From positions 62,001-126,000 of the forward strand of contig JAGYXB010001856.1 in the NCBI GenBank assembly GCA_022495005.1: 64,000 nucleotides of DNA, written 5' to 3'. Below are positions 12,812 through 24,068 of this stretch, one piece after another (position 1 is the first letter of the stretch; each line of letters opens with the position of its first letter). This DNA is from Rhyacophila brunnea. Lineage: Eukaryota; Arthropoda; Insecta; Trichoptera; Rhyacophilidae. The notes below the pieces were generated by a model that saw nothing but the letters and a program-made list of their open reading frames with translations, was not told the origin of the DNA and made no database searches. The translations under genes were made by a program, and so were the position numbers.

Positions 12812-13311
12812 TTCGTCCATGTCCGATCCTAATAAGATCATTCGCACCATGAGTGTAAAACCAAGGCATCTGCAAATTTTTCAATTTCGAGATTAAATGC
12901 AAAACAACTGCAAAAGTCGTGAACTTGATAATGTAAAAGTGAAGTAACTGAAAGAACATGCAATATAATGTAGATATAAACCAAATATTATGTTTTTTTT
13001 TAGAAACTCTATTTGTCTAACAAAACGAAGACTTCAAGCCCTAATATATCCAAAATATGTCTTTTGCAGATGCCTTGGTTTTACATTCACGGTGCGATAT
13101 TGGCCTCCACATAGTGGAGGTTTGTATTAACAAATTTTATTTTTACGAGAAATGGATGTCAGCCACTTGCTCAACGTATTAGGTCCATACTCTGACTCAT
13201 ACCCGCAAGTAGGTACCCACAATATGTGTACCTACTTGCCAGACCCAGGATTTGAACCTGGGACCCACGACGCTATAGGCCGACGCATAAGCCGCGCGGC
13301 CATCGTGGGGA
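12812..13311 (-). mobile_element. tRNA-derived SINE, split by a nested MITE
   Basis: On the minus strand the SINE starts near 13311 with a tRNA-like head: an A-box region TGGCCGCGCGG and a B box GGTTCAAATCC. It continues through a body shared with the copy at 14303-14554 and ends with GGATCGGACATGG near 12815. The body is interrupted at 13096/12843 by a 254-bp MITE. The insert also has a variable stretch near 13204-13240 forming a GTAGGTAC...GTACCTAC hairpin that the other copy lacks. Confidence 0.75.
12843..13096. mobile_element. MITE with ~35-bp inverted ends, nested in a SINE
   Basis: The left end starts CGCACCATGAGTGTAAAACC and continues through CAAGGCATCTGCAAA. The right end is its near-perfect inverted repeat (CGCACCGTGAATGTAAAACC read inwards). 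The SINE sequence resumes on both sides, so this insertion is younger than the SINE. No coding capacity. The TSD is unclear (an ATT/ATATT-like flank). Confidence 0.75.
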
Positions 13312-14289
13312 AACTAACTAATACTATCTGAAATTTGTAGTATTAGTTACATGAAAATAAATAAGTATGACTGATAAGGTTAAGTCTGTGCTATTTATGT
13401 CGAATATACACAGTCTACCTCCAACCTTCGCTACTGTATTTTATATAATAAGCTGAGATTTTTCTTATATAAACTCATTTCTGTTTACACGAAATAATAT
13501 AGTTTAATATCAATATTTTCATAAAAATGTTGAATTCAACTTGATACTTACATTTTGTCACCGTTTATATATTTGATTTAGATCGCGAACCGTAGATTTA
13601 TAACATCAAACTTTTTTTTTAATTCTTGGATTAGGTATTCACATTAAAAAATACCATTATGTAGGCATAGGCACGTCGTGACTATAAGTACATCGTGTAC
13701 GAGTATTATGTTTATAATATTATATGTATTATTAAAAATTCGTTCCCAATAAAAATGAATTTATAATGATCAAATCAACTGAAAATCAAAAGCTATAAAT
13801 TGGCATTAAGTATCTTTTCTTTGACAGCTGGTATTCCACGTTTGCGGCACGTAATATTTGTTCTGTAAGAAAATAACAGTTCACAGTGGCGGCCCTGCAA
13901 TATTTGATAATTATTCGAATTCTCCTGTTGATGAAGTTGGAAGGATGATAATTAATACTAGACGAAGACAAATACAGAATATGACTATATATATATAAGT
14001 TGATAATGTCCCTTTGAAGAGGACAAAACCGGTACAAAATTTAATTAATAAAGTGGGATAAGCACTATAAAATTGTGTTTTATTTAATTAAAGAAAATAT
14101 ATACATATATATGAATTAAATTATGGGAAATACTAAAAATTAATTATAATGGATTTAAATTCAAATTCCACCAAGTAGGTACCAGGTAAAGTATTAAAAA
14201 GAAAAATTAATTGTAATAAATCTATGCTCTTTCACCATAATTTTGTATAGTAGGTATCTTCTTATTTGGGATTGTCATATCACATTTAT
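13312..14289. other. AT-rich sequence between two SINEs
   Basis: No gene, splice pair or repeat beyond simple AT tracts was seen. Confidence 0.4.
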
Positions 14290-14302
14290 AATATTTACGG
14301 TA

Positions 14303-14554
14303 CACCCACGATGGCCGCGCGGCTGAAGCGTCGATCTATAACGTCGTTGGTCCCAGGTTCGAACCCTGGGTCTGGCAATTACAAATATTGTTTTTCAATA
14401 TGTATATGAGTCAGAGTATGAACCTATTATGTTGAGCAAGTGGCTGACATCCATTTCTCGTAAAAACAAAAATCTGTTAATACAAACCTCTACTCTATGG
14501 AGGCCCATATGATCTTATTAGGATCGGACATGGTCGGAAATCTGGAATCTGGAA
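14303..14554 (+). mobile_element. Full-length tRNA-derived SINE with TSD
   Basis: A 252-bp element is bracketed by 13-bp perfect direct repeats AATATTTACGGTA (14290-14302 and 14555-14567). It begins with a tRNA-like head (ATGGCCGCGCGGC A-box region; GGTTCGAACCC B box). Next comes an unrelated body with a TGACATCCATTTCTCGT block, also seen in the copies at 12.8-13.3 kb and 30.5 kb, and a GGATCGGACATGG tail. RNA polymerase III transcription and LINE-driven insertion are inferred from the structure. The head cannot close an acceptor stem, so it is not a tRNA gene. Confidence 0.85.
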
Positions 14555-14567
14555 ATATTTACGGTAT

Positions 14568-15261
14568 TTTTCGGTATATTTTTAGTAACTGTTGTTGATA
14601 TTATTAGAGTTCATCATTTAAATTACATTCAGGAAATACGTTGTGATTTACAGATGAATATGAGCCAAAGCTAGACTGATGTCTCAAAATTACCTTCATT
14701 AATAGAAAATATTATAGTATTTTACAAAATGCTACATTCATTAGTTTTTTTTCTTTGAATAGGTTCACTACACCGCTGGTTGATTGAGTTGAAAGTGATA
14801 TATGGAGATAATATTGCAACTAGTTTGATCCGTGCGGTGATTTAGCGACCAACGGCCTTTGGGACTGGTCTCTATCGGTTAGTTTAGATTAATTGGAGAA
14901 ACGCAACGAAGGGTCACATATGTTATTAATATCATTACATTGTTCATTACAACCTATTTTATTTTAAATATATTCCTTATTTGCTCATAATAATTGTCAT
15001 GATTATTATATACATTCTCACAAATGTTCGTTTTATAAAACGTAAGTTAATGTAATTGTTGATATTATCTTTGAAACAAACGAGGTTGCAATATTTATGT
15101 ATATGGTTTTTTCAAGCCTGAGTGTGAAGTATAGATATGTACATTACATATATATTTTTTGTGCATTAAAAATCATAATCCATATTAGACTATTAATTAT
15201 ATATAGGTGTATCTATTATTATTATATATGTGTATTATATAAAGGTATTATAATTATATAG
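14568..15261. other. AT-rich sequence, nothing recognised
   Basis: No gene or repeat family was identified. TA-rich microsatellite-like sequence occurs near 15140-15275. Confidence 0.4.
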
Positions 15262-15450
15262 GTGTATCTATATATTGTATCGGATGTTGGCCAGCATCGG
15301 GGCTTTCTTCGCTCTATTGACTGCTAAGAACAGTTCGTAACAATTCAATCGGATATTATTGAGCCATGAAATGCGACGTCTTTCTCTGCAACGTATACCC
15401 TTCATCTTTCCGTATATCATATCGTAGAATATATGGTATACAAACAACAC
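15262..15450 (-). mobile_element. Non-LTR retrotransposon C-terminal fragment
   Basis: The minus frame contains YGKMKGIRCRERRRISWLNN followed by ELFLAVNRAK and MLANIRYN. This follows the pattern GK-x-x-G-x-R-x-R-GRRRISWL...ELFRAA...MIANVR at the C-terminus of RTE/Jockey-type reverse transcriptases common in insect genomes. It is a short, 5'-truncated relic with no TSD found. Confidence 0.65.
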
Positions 15451-15737
15451 AAATCACAAACTTGGCTCTGGGATATGTCACATATTCCTAATGTATCTTT
15501 ACATATTGGTATAGGATTTATTGATATGCACATAAATTAAACATAAATATTGATTCATGAAGCATTATGTCAATTTTACCAATTCATCAATCAGATACAC
15601 AATCAAAAAAATATTCTGCTGGGTTCCAATAGCAAGATAAGAGCTTAGGGAAAACATCTTGTCGGTTCAGTTAAGTACACAATGTCCTCACACACAAAGT
15701 AGTAGGATTTACTGTCATTACTGTGACCTTTTGGTAT

Positions 15738-15766
15738 CAATGAAAGTAGTGTAACTACTTTCATTG
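15738..15766. repeat. Perfect 13-bp hairpin
   Basis: CAATGAAAGTAGT and its exact inverted repeat are separated by only GTA. It is isolated, with no flanking TSD or second copy seen. Confidence 0.6.
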
Positions 15767-16262
15767 TATAAATTTAATATGATTCAAATTGAACAAAAAT
15801 CGTTTTATCGGTAAAAACGAAAACTACATTACCGTGTAGCTAACAATTACAACAATTTTGGTATTTCGTTAGCTCTTATTTTCAAAAAATATTTTCCTAG
15901 TGTGCCAACTTTTACAGAAAAAATATTATTCCGACCAGAAACGATTTCGAGAGCTTTATTCTCCCATTACTGCCAGCTTTTCCAGGCAAAATACAGGTTC
16001 TTAAGTTTAGTGGTCGTTTTTTTCCGACAGCATGATTTTCCACGGCAGCCTTCCCTTTCTTCACTAATTTTACTACGTCCTACTTAGCTTTTGCAGAATC
16101 CATTTTATTTTGTCATATTCGGCTTAACTCGAAAATTTAAGAGTAGATAAGTAAACGGAATTATATTCACATTATTTTTATTTTTTTTGTGTTGATTATT
16201 TTTCATATTTCTTGAATTTGTTGAATATTTATAATAACAATATTAGTTAAGATTAGGGTCCC

Positions 16263-16283
16263 AATAATAATAATAATAATAAT
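16263..16283. repeat. (AAT)n microsatellite
   Basis: Seven uninterrupted AAT units. Confidence 0.8.
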
Positions 16284-16507
16284 CAACTGTAATTTGATTA
16301 TTTACAGAAGAAAATTCTCTCATCTAAATTATTTTTATGAGATAAATAATCCTTTGGCCGTCTTCGGCACTGGCATGTACAAGTATTGATTGCCTGATAT
16401 CGTTGTGGAAAGTATGTATCTGTTTATTATATCCTCGAATGAAACTACAAAACGTGTATAATAAATAGGCAATTGGTTTCAGACTCACAGCTAACGAGAT
16501 CACTTAC

Positions 16508-16533
16508 CTGCATTCCGCATACCGATCTGTCAT
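16508..16533 (-). CDS. Candidate start-codon exon of a minus-strand gene
   Basis: On the minus strand an ATG at 16533 opens a 26-nt coding stretch (MTDRYAEC plus two bases). It ends at a near-consensus splice donor, CAG/GTAAGTG, at 16508/16507. The upstream 100-200 bp (16534-16720) is less AT-rich than the surroundings and suits a 5'UTR; it holds one short upstream ORF (ATG-TCT-GGC-TGA). The exon leaves phase 2, and the candidate terminal exon starting at 9166 needs exactly one base. Other exons may lie between. No function can be assigned from eight residues. Confidence 0.4.
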
Positions 16534-17044
16534 TTCAACCACCGTCAACAATAAAGCTATCGTCCAATCTTCCACGGAGGTCCGGTTAAATCACCAGCCG
16601 GATATTTTCCGCCACGGAAACGACAGGGCGTGGTTCAGCCAGACATTTAAATAATAACAATAACAAACAACCCGGCGTTATTGCGTTTCCGTAGGTAAAC
16701 AGACTTTCTTATTTTACCTTCTCTGTTGCATGATTATCAAACTCCATTTAAAGTCAAGTGACAATTTTAAATCTCGCTCCAAGCAGAGACGCATTAACCA
16801 GAATATGTGCCTTCCATAAAACTTAAACACAATGTTACAAATTCAATATATTATTACATATTTTTTTTAAATTCAAATAAATAAAAAATAAAAAAAGTGG
16901 AAATGATTTCATGTTATAAAAATTGATATTTGCTAGAAAAATCGACGATTTAATTTGAATTATATATTAAAAAATATTTTTGTAAAATAATCATAAAATC
17001 ATATTATGTAATAATAAGGAAAGAATATTTATTAAACATACATA

Positions 17045-17150
17045 ATTTCAAAATACCTTTTGAGAAAAATACGACACCCAGCATGATTCGAACCTGCCCC
17101 CCATCGGGACTCACGACTGACCAATATGCTATACGTGTCTTATCTAATTG
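17045..17150 (-). mobile_element. tRNA-derived SINE remnant
   Basis: On the minus strand a B box GGTTCGAATC is followed by CTGGGTGTCGTATTTTTCTC, shared with the SINE remnant at 9.3 kb. The upstream half, with AGTCGTGAGTCCCGATGGGG, keeps the spacing of a tRNA head. Confidence 0.55.
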
Positions 17151-17261
17151 CGGAATTCATCATCGACAAGATTATTCAACGAATAAAAATTCCAAGCATG
17201 CAGCCTCCCATCACTTTGAAAGTAAAGAAGCGATGATGGACGTGGTTAGATTAGGCTAGGT

Positions 17262-17442
17262 TACCGAATTCTGGCGTCCTGGAAGTCCGCTAAATACAAT
17301 TCGAATATTATATAAATATATTTGGTGGAGCTGTGGGATGGTAGCATAGTGCCTGGGAAAACGCAAAAAGACAGGGATTCTTGGACTTTCGCATGTTGTC
17401 AATATGCTCCAACTAAAGAGCTGATCAAGAAGAAAAAGAGAT
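17262..17442 (+). mobile_element. 3'-end relic of the 38-kb LINE family
   Basis: It aligns with 41388-41567 of the long LINE: shared words are TTCTGGCGTCCTGGAAG, CCGCTAAATACAAT, ACAGGGATTCTTGGA and ATATGCTCCA, then an (AAG)n tail. Small deletions and stops have destroyed the frame, so it is a much older, 5'-truncated copy than the one at 38 kb. Confidence 0.75.
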
Positions 17443-17655
17443 TCAACGAACTTTACCGGCTATTATTTTTTGTCATTGAATTTAAAACATATTTTTTTAA
17501 ATTGGTATAAATTGATTAATTAAAATACTTTAAATTGTAAATTGATAGTAAATTAGATTCAATTGTATGCTTTGTATTAAACCACTAGATCCCACTAGTA
17601 AGAGATATCTACTTATACTTGTATATCTATAACTTATACTTGTATATCTATATAT

Positions 17656-18410
17656 TGTAATAAGATCATGGTAACGCGCGTGTTTAAACATGTACCGTTT
17701 TTAAAAAAAAAAAAATTTCGGTTAGGTACATGTTCAAATACGCGCGTTAACATGATCTTACTCCCTACTTCATTTATCGTTTGTTAATTTATGTGCTACG
17801 GCCATATGTTGTAGCTTAACCACTGGGGAATGCCAATAGAAATGGCATATTTCATAAAATACTACCTTATTCTTAGGTCAATAATTATTATAAAGCAAAC
17901 ATTATTCGTAGAATGTTTATCACATTTTAATGTTCAAAAACATAGCTTATAATTAGTATCTTTAGAATTATTTTCTAATGTGTAAATCTTGCCCATTTTT
18001 TAAATAATAAAATGCCTAATTCTTGTCAAATTTGGGATCACAGAGATTATCAATATACTTTTTTATCGTAAATATTTCACTATAATTATGTCGACATAAA
18101 TTTTACTAATGTTTTTATAAATGCTTTTAAAAACTAATAAATATAAAAAAATCTTAACATCACTTCACATGGACGTACTGAAATATGACTATATTCTAAA
18201 ACATTAGAGCGAGAGGTTTAAAAGAATACTATTTTATGTAATAAAAATACTTTATGCAGTCATAAAATATTTAAAATAAATATAAAAGATAATAAGGCTT
18301 CAAAATTATGTAAATAAATTATCTACAACGTTTAAATAATGTCCAGGATCATGCTTTGAAAATAGCATAAAAGCTCCATTTCGAAGTACGCTGAGCATGT
18401 GGGCCGTTAA
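17656..18410. mobile_element. Half copy of the long foldback element (centre plus right arm)
   Basis: From 17656 the sequence reads through the palindrome centre found at about 48225-48310 (ACGCGCGTGTTTAAACATGTACCG, loop, inverted repeat). It then follows the right arm to a decayed TTAA end at 18407-18410. The left arm is missing beyond the central hairpin. Divergence from the 47.6-kb copy is obvious by eye, so this is an older relative. Confidence 0.8.
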
Positions 18411-19079
18411 TGATGTTGACAGTTGAGATAGCGATTTTTAGAGATGAGATTATATTTACAATGTCAGATGTTTTTTTCTGAAGAGAAGAATTATATAAAT
18501 AATTATTATGGAATCGTCTAGTGGCACTATATTTGGCTAATCCGCGGCGTCGAAATCCACTCGGACGGCCCTGGCTTAGAGGGCGCTTTGATTTTTTGCA
18601 CTGGCTGTTGGATCACGATTAGCGAGCCGGCCATTAATGTTTTTGATTAATTGGCAGCGATTATACAGTTTTATATAACCAAATATAATAAACAACAACC
18701 CGTTTTGTACGTTTGATTTGAAACCGAACAATGCTTTCTCCTGCGCTTCGGGCGCTTCGAGTACAACGCCCCTAAAGCCCGCAAAAAGTCGTCTCACTTA
18801 TATCCATATAACGCGACCGGCGCTTTGACACTTCTAATACTAGGTGAAATTGCAAGTGACAGTGCGATTTTTTATTACTTCTATCGTTTTATGGCTTTCA
18901 TTTTACGAGGAAACTATTATTGCGCCTTGATACGAGTACATGTCATAAACCCAATAAATTAAAATCATGTTACGAAAATATGTTGTAACATGTGATGTAA
19001 CTTTTATTAAATATTTTTTATACGTATACAATAAATTTTAAAACAAAATTATATTAATATTGTTTATTTACATACAATT
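18411..19079. other. AT-rich sequence with a GC-richer patch at 18530-18850
   Basis: The patch ends on its left with GGACGGCCCTG (18563-18573), which looks like the right end of a hAT-type element (CAGGGCCGTCC inverted). The 73-codon minus frame here (18576-18797) has no recognisable content. Confidence 0.3.
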
Positions 19080-19090
19080 ATTAATTATAT

Positions 19091-19755
19091 AATGGTAGGT
19101 CACTCTTGAAGATACTATTCAGACGTCCGAAAGCACTCCATCCCAGCTTTGTTCTTCTAGCAATTTCATCGTGCATGCTTCCGTCTATGGACACCTGCTA
19201 TCCGAGATAGACGTAGCTGCTGACTTGCTCGAGTTGGGTGCCAGAAATACAGATAATCGCAGGGTCCGAAAAACAGTTCCTCATCATTTTTGTCTTTGAG
19301 TATTTTGTCTTAAGCGTATGGTGTTCAACCAATGTGTGCTACCCGTGCTCACGTATGACGTGGAACCTCAACACGAGAGATGTCCAAAGGCTCAGAGTCA
19401 CACAGCGAGGCATGGATAGGTGCATGTTGGGCATCACGCTAAAGGACCGTAAGAGAAACGAATGGATTAGGAAGCAGACAACAGTACGCGATGTAATAGA
19501 CGTTTCCAAACAGCTGAAATGGAGATGGGCGGGGCACATTGCTCGCCGAAAGGACGGCCGCTGGACAAATGCCATCATCCAATGGTACCCAAGGGGTACG
19601 AAACGGCCACAGGGTCGCCCTAAAAGCCGCTGGATTGACGAACTGGTAAAGTTCGGCGGAAATACGTGGCAGCGAACGACACAGGACCGAGAGAGTTGGA
19701 GAAATCTTGGGGAGGCCTTCATCCAGCAGTGGATTGACCCCGGCTGATGATGATG
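19091..19755 (+). mobile_element. RTE-type LINE 3' end with 5' inversion
   Basis: An 11-bp perfect TSD, ATTAATTATAT (19080-19090 and 19756-19766), brackets the insertion. The right part, from about 19323, encodes on plus the C-terminus of an RTE-like RT: LPVLTY, then QRGMDRCMLGITLKDRKRNE, WRWAGHIARR and GRPKSRWIDEL, ending in GATGATGATGATT. The left part (19091 to about 19320) encodes on minus the immediately preceding RT segment: ISGTQLEQVSSYVYLG, a stop, then DEIARRTKLGWSAFGRL. The two pieces are adjacent in the parent element but in opposite orientation, the signature of twin priming. A frameshift after LPVLTY and the in-frame stop show it is dead. Confidence 0.85.
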
Positions 19756-19766
19756 ATTAATTATAT

Positions 19767-22106
19767 GCAATAACTTAGATAGACTGTAAATCTTTTCTGA
19801 GATATACACAATTACAATATATAAAATTGCAGCTTATTTCTATTTGTATTTATTATTCTTTTAATCAACATTGAATTTACAAACACACGATTTAAGAATA
19901 TTAGATTCTTATAATTGAAAATTCGTTTTTATTATTTATGTATTTATTTTTATCTGACTTACATACCGATGTTTTATTTTTCGTTTTCTGTTTTAAAGCA
20001 ATTTTTGTCTTGCTATTGCCCTATGTTATTTTTTGAATCCGTTAGTAGGTAGGTATCTAATTTAAATGACATTAAGTTAAGTTACGTTTTAAGTTAATTA
20101 AAATATTAATGTGTTCAGTTAATAACCAACTATATATTCCAGTACATTCGTTATATTATTATTATCATCGTCAAAATAATATAATCAGTGGAGGACCGAG
20201 CTTCGTAGAGGCGAATGATTGAGGGAGCCACTTTCGTTTAGACTGTAGAGTCTTCAGAGAAAAAAATATGTAGATAAATATTTCATACAATAATATAATC
20301 ACAAATAGAACACGATTGCCTTGTATTTTTTTTATTGTGAAGTCTTTAATGTGGTGAGGCTTGCAGGTGGAATTATAAATTCATTCTTATGGTAAAATAC
20401 TAATTGTGTTGAGCCACTACGTCATTCAGTTTACATTGAATATGTAACTGCAGATTCCTCACCCCCTTCCGATAACAGTTGGGAATATTAATATAAATAT
20501 ATAAATTTAATGTATACTAAACCATTTCTATTATATTTGTTTGTAATTTTAAATAATATCTCTTACCTCCTTCGGTATTTTTACCAGAAATTGAACGATT
20601 TGTTTACAATAAATTTTCATTAAAAGTCTTCAGTCACATTTAGAATTTTGTGAATTCAATACTCCTAACTGAAGCGGAAACGGCGAAAAATATGCTCTTA
20701 TTGCCTTAATAAGGTAATTAAAAATAATGCAGTGTTGTAATTTACTTTATACAATTTGTATATCTGGCTGTTTTTGATTTCACCATTGTATGACGTAAAA
20801 ATAAAATATTTATAACGTAGGTACTTCCGTCAATATTAGATTGACGTTATGTACGTATTACATAAGGCGGCTGTTTATCAATGACAAAAGAAATAGGAAC
20901 ACTGTAGTGAAAATACTACGACCCAAAGTGACACCTTGCCCAAATAATAATTGCACACGTGAGCAGATTAATATGCTTTTTCAAAAAAATATTACCTATC
21001 ATAGCGATATTGAAAAAAATTCCACTATGACATGTTATAACTTAATAACACAGTTGTACTAATCACTTTGTTCCACCGAGCACAACGTTCTATAATACGG
21101 ATTGAGTGTTTGTTTTATAACTTTGAATAATTATAAATTTACAGCCAATTAAATACAAATAAGTTACACCTATGATTTTTTTCTTTATATCCATTCCTGA
21201 ATAATTAATCACCCATAAGAAGTGGTAGTCATACACTGCACATACTATTATATAATTTTATGTTTTATACTCGGTCAATATGTGGTAAATTTTTCGTCAA
21301 CATATTATTATAATGTGATCTCTTTCGTCATATTATCATATACCTACTTACCTACTATTTGTGATATTCAACAATTGAATGTACCTACCGTTCTTAATTG
21401 AATATACATTATTCGGAAACACCTTTGAAACATACTAATTAGATTGGAATCTTGTAAAAAATTTGGTGCCGGATATCTGATGGATGCGAGTTCGAGTCCC
21501 GCCCTAAGTATGTTTATAATGTGTTTTCAAAGTATGTAAATTATTCATATTTTTAACACTTTGTGTAATATTTATTACACTGTCGAACTCGAGACATTTA
21601 AAGTTATTTGATTTTGATCCGATTATTTGATTATGGGTTATTATCGTTAGATGATTCTAGTGGCATGTGATGATGGTAAAGTAATTTTAGTGTTAAATAA
21701 TATAAGTAATCCGGCTTAAACTCAAGTGTAATTTGATGAAAAAGAAATTGATGTACCTATAGTAGATTTACAATGTATTATGCGTTATGGAATAGGCGGC
21801 GCACTGTCAGATGAGTCTGATTTATTAAAAAAAGACAGTGAAAGTTTTGTTGTAGATATCTATTATTATATAGATTGATGATTAAGCAATTTTTAAACAA
21901 AGCTTGCTGTTGTTTCCCATAAATCACAAAAAGCCTTTCAGCAATGTATAGTTGTAAGTTAAGTTTCCTGTTGTCAAAAATATGTGGGCTCTACATTAAA
22001 AATAATGCAGATTAAGTATGAGTATAGTCTTTATAAATAATGAATGATTGTATGTCATGTCATAATAATGAAATATCTATTGTATGGATAGTATAAACCT
22101 TCACTG
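19767..22106. other. AT-rich sequence; one tRNA-like scrap
   Basis: No gene was found. Near 21468-21515 a plus-strand GAGTTCGAGTCCC B-box-like block follows GGTGCCGGATATC and may be a SINE scrap. A CAGTGGAGGACCGAGC start at 20186 resembles a hAT end, but no partner was found. The 73-codon frame at 20841-21062 is unremarkable. Confidence 0.35.
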
Positions 22107-22377
22107 AACTATGAAACTGGGCAGGCCATGTCCACTGCATGCCTGAGTCACGGATACCGAAGAAGATCCTCGAAGGAAACCCAGGAGGAAAAAGGCCAGT
22201 GGGAAAGCCACGCACACGATGGGGTGACAACATTACAAAAGATGCCAACCAGCTGCTAAAAATCATGAACTGGAAAAGAGGTGCGGAGGACCGTTCCGGC
22301 TGGAGGACGGCGGTGGAGGAGGCCAGGGCACGACTTGAGCTGTAGCGCCATCGAATAAGAAGAAGAAGAACTGTGAA
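22107..22377 (+). mobile_element. Non-LTR retrotransposon C-terminal fragment with (AAG)n tail
   Basis: The open frame encodes WAGHVHCMPESRIPKKIL, then GKRPVGKPRTRWGDN, GWRTAVEEARARLEL and a stop. This is the WxGHV...GRPxxRW...GWR pattern of the C-terminus of insect endonuclease-reverse transcriptases. The tail is AAGAAGAAGAA. Near-identical flanks AACTATGAA (22107-22115) and AACTGTGAA (22369-22377) look like a slightly mutated TSD. No internal stop is visible in the 68-codon end, so it is fairly young but truncated. Confidence 0.8.
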
Positions 22378-22494
22378 TATTAAAATAGATTAAGTGCATT
22401 AAAAAGTAACATGAAATTTGTACACTATAGAAGCTGAATTTTTAATGTATAAAATCGCAGTTTTTAAATTTATATTAAGAAGTTAATGGTTTTG

Positions 22495-22590
22495 AATAGG
22501 TTTTGTGCCATTTGAGTTATTTTTTACAACCCAGGTTTTGCCTTTCGCCATCTTTAGACACATTGCACACTCACCAATGGTAAAAACATA
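22495..22590. repeat. Dispersed repeat, copy 1 of a pair
   Basis: It shares TTTTGCCTTTCGCCATCTT and ACTCACCAA spacing with 37893-37975. Family unknown. Confidence 0.5.
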
Positions 22591-23640
22591 GTTAATTCTC
22601 GTTTATATATAAAATGTACGCAATAAAAGATAGTACAAATCCAATTACTAACTGAAAATCTTATTACTAAAGAAGGAAATATAAAAACTAGTGTTCGAAA
22701 TTTAAGTGTTTGAAAAAACCATAGTTACCCAATGTTAATAAATGCGATACCCGGGTCGCAAGAAGTGACTCTAACGGAAAAGTAAAAAGCTTAAAAATAA
22801 ACTAGAATTTACATTCCGATTCCATCAAATTCTCAGTTAACACTCGGTAGTATTATTTTTAAAACATAATCAATTAATTACAAAATGTGAAATAGCTAAA
22901 AGAGCTTTTACGTGGCCGAAGTATTAACATGTCACTACTCTGGTAATACAATTTGTAAATTTAACCAGATTTATTCATCTTCGTGTATTATTTCAGTTTG
23001 ATTCTTTAAAAAAACATTACACCACCAATCACATACTTCTAGCCCGTCTAGGGCAATGTATACATACATGTAGTTTAGAATTAAGTGTAAAACTATCCAC
23101 GTTTGCTATGAATAAAAGTATCTTTTAAATACGTACCTAATTAATAGTTGTGAATACCCATATATTAAAAATCAACAATCTATTTGAGAAATTTATCGAG
23201 AAAATGGTGGCTTTCTAAAAATAGCTGGTTTTCCGTAGATTCATTCTAAAGATTGAATTATGTATAGTTATAACTTTGATTTTATATACTTATCTATATT
23301 ATGCAAGATCTTTATAATATATGTATTATTAATAAAATTAAGAGTTGGTATGTGAATGTGTCAGTGCCAAACGAACTGAATTGTAAATAGTATCTTCACC
23401 CATTTGTCACCAATTGAACGTACATATTGTATAATATTGAGGTGAAACTTGTGGCAATGTATGACGTAACAACAATAATAATTATAAATAATATGTTGTT
23501 ATTTATCATCATGACTTTTGTATGAACTTTATTTTACAAGGTTGTATTTTTTTAATAGTGTATTGACTGACAAAATTGATTTACTCACTTCCAGTGAAAG
23601 TCTTGTTATCTATCACAGTGATTAGACGATTTTGGTGGAA
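22591..23640. other. AT-rich sequence, nothing recognised
   Basis: No gene-like frame or repeat with a partner in this window was seen. Confidence 0.4.
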
Positions 23641-23699
23641 CAGAGCCTCCCGTTGTCTGCAAGGTTTTTAGCAAAGATGTAAGCTCAGCTTTATGTTGT

Positions 23700-23870
23700 C
23701 GAAAAAACCGCGGGCGAGAGAGGTGTCACGTTTGCGGCGAATCGTGACCGGGTTCGCATTTCGCTTAGAAATAATACTCACTTCTTGCTAAAAATCGCAA
23801 CCTGCAACTCGGGAAGATGGCGGCCACCGAGCCGGCGTGTGTCTTAAATAATTACAGTAAAAATGAAAAG
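23700..23870 (-). promoter_or_regulatory. Possible promoter / noncoding first exon
   Basis: A CpG-containing, GC-richer patch stands out from the AT background. On minus it carries CGGTGGCCGCCATCTTCC, which includes the GCCATCTT core of YY1/Pho-type sites often placed just after transcription starts. A strong donor-like AAGAA/GTGAGTA follows at about 23783. The plus-strand 61-codon frame that starts ATGGCGGCC here has no recognisable content. Low confidence: no TATA, Inr or downstream exon was matched. Confidence 0.25.
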
Positions 23871-24068
23871 AGAAAATTATCCTTCATAATATTCTCTCAG
23901 GGGAGAAAGTTAGTTAGTAAAGAAAACATTAATATACAGGTGTATGTGCAGGGCCGAAGCTTTGTTTGTGGCAAGTTACTTGCATTCCTAGTTGAAGAGT
24001 GAGTAATTAATGAGCCGTGTATTTTTCGTAATATCGAGATTGCTAAGACGAAGGGCGCACATTGCAGG

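Noticed and set aside
14303..14380. tRNA gene
   Set aside because: Head lies inside a TSD-bounded SINE and cannot close an acceptor stem.
19339..19809. 156-codon minus frame
   Set aside because: Antisense shadow of the RTE C-terminal frame.
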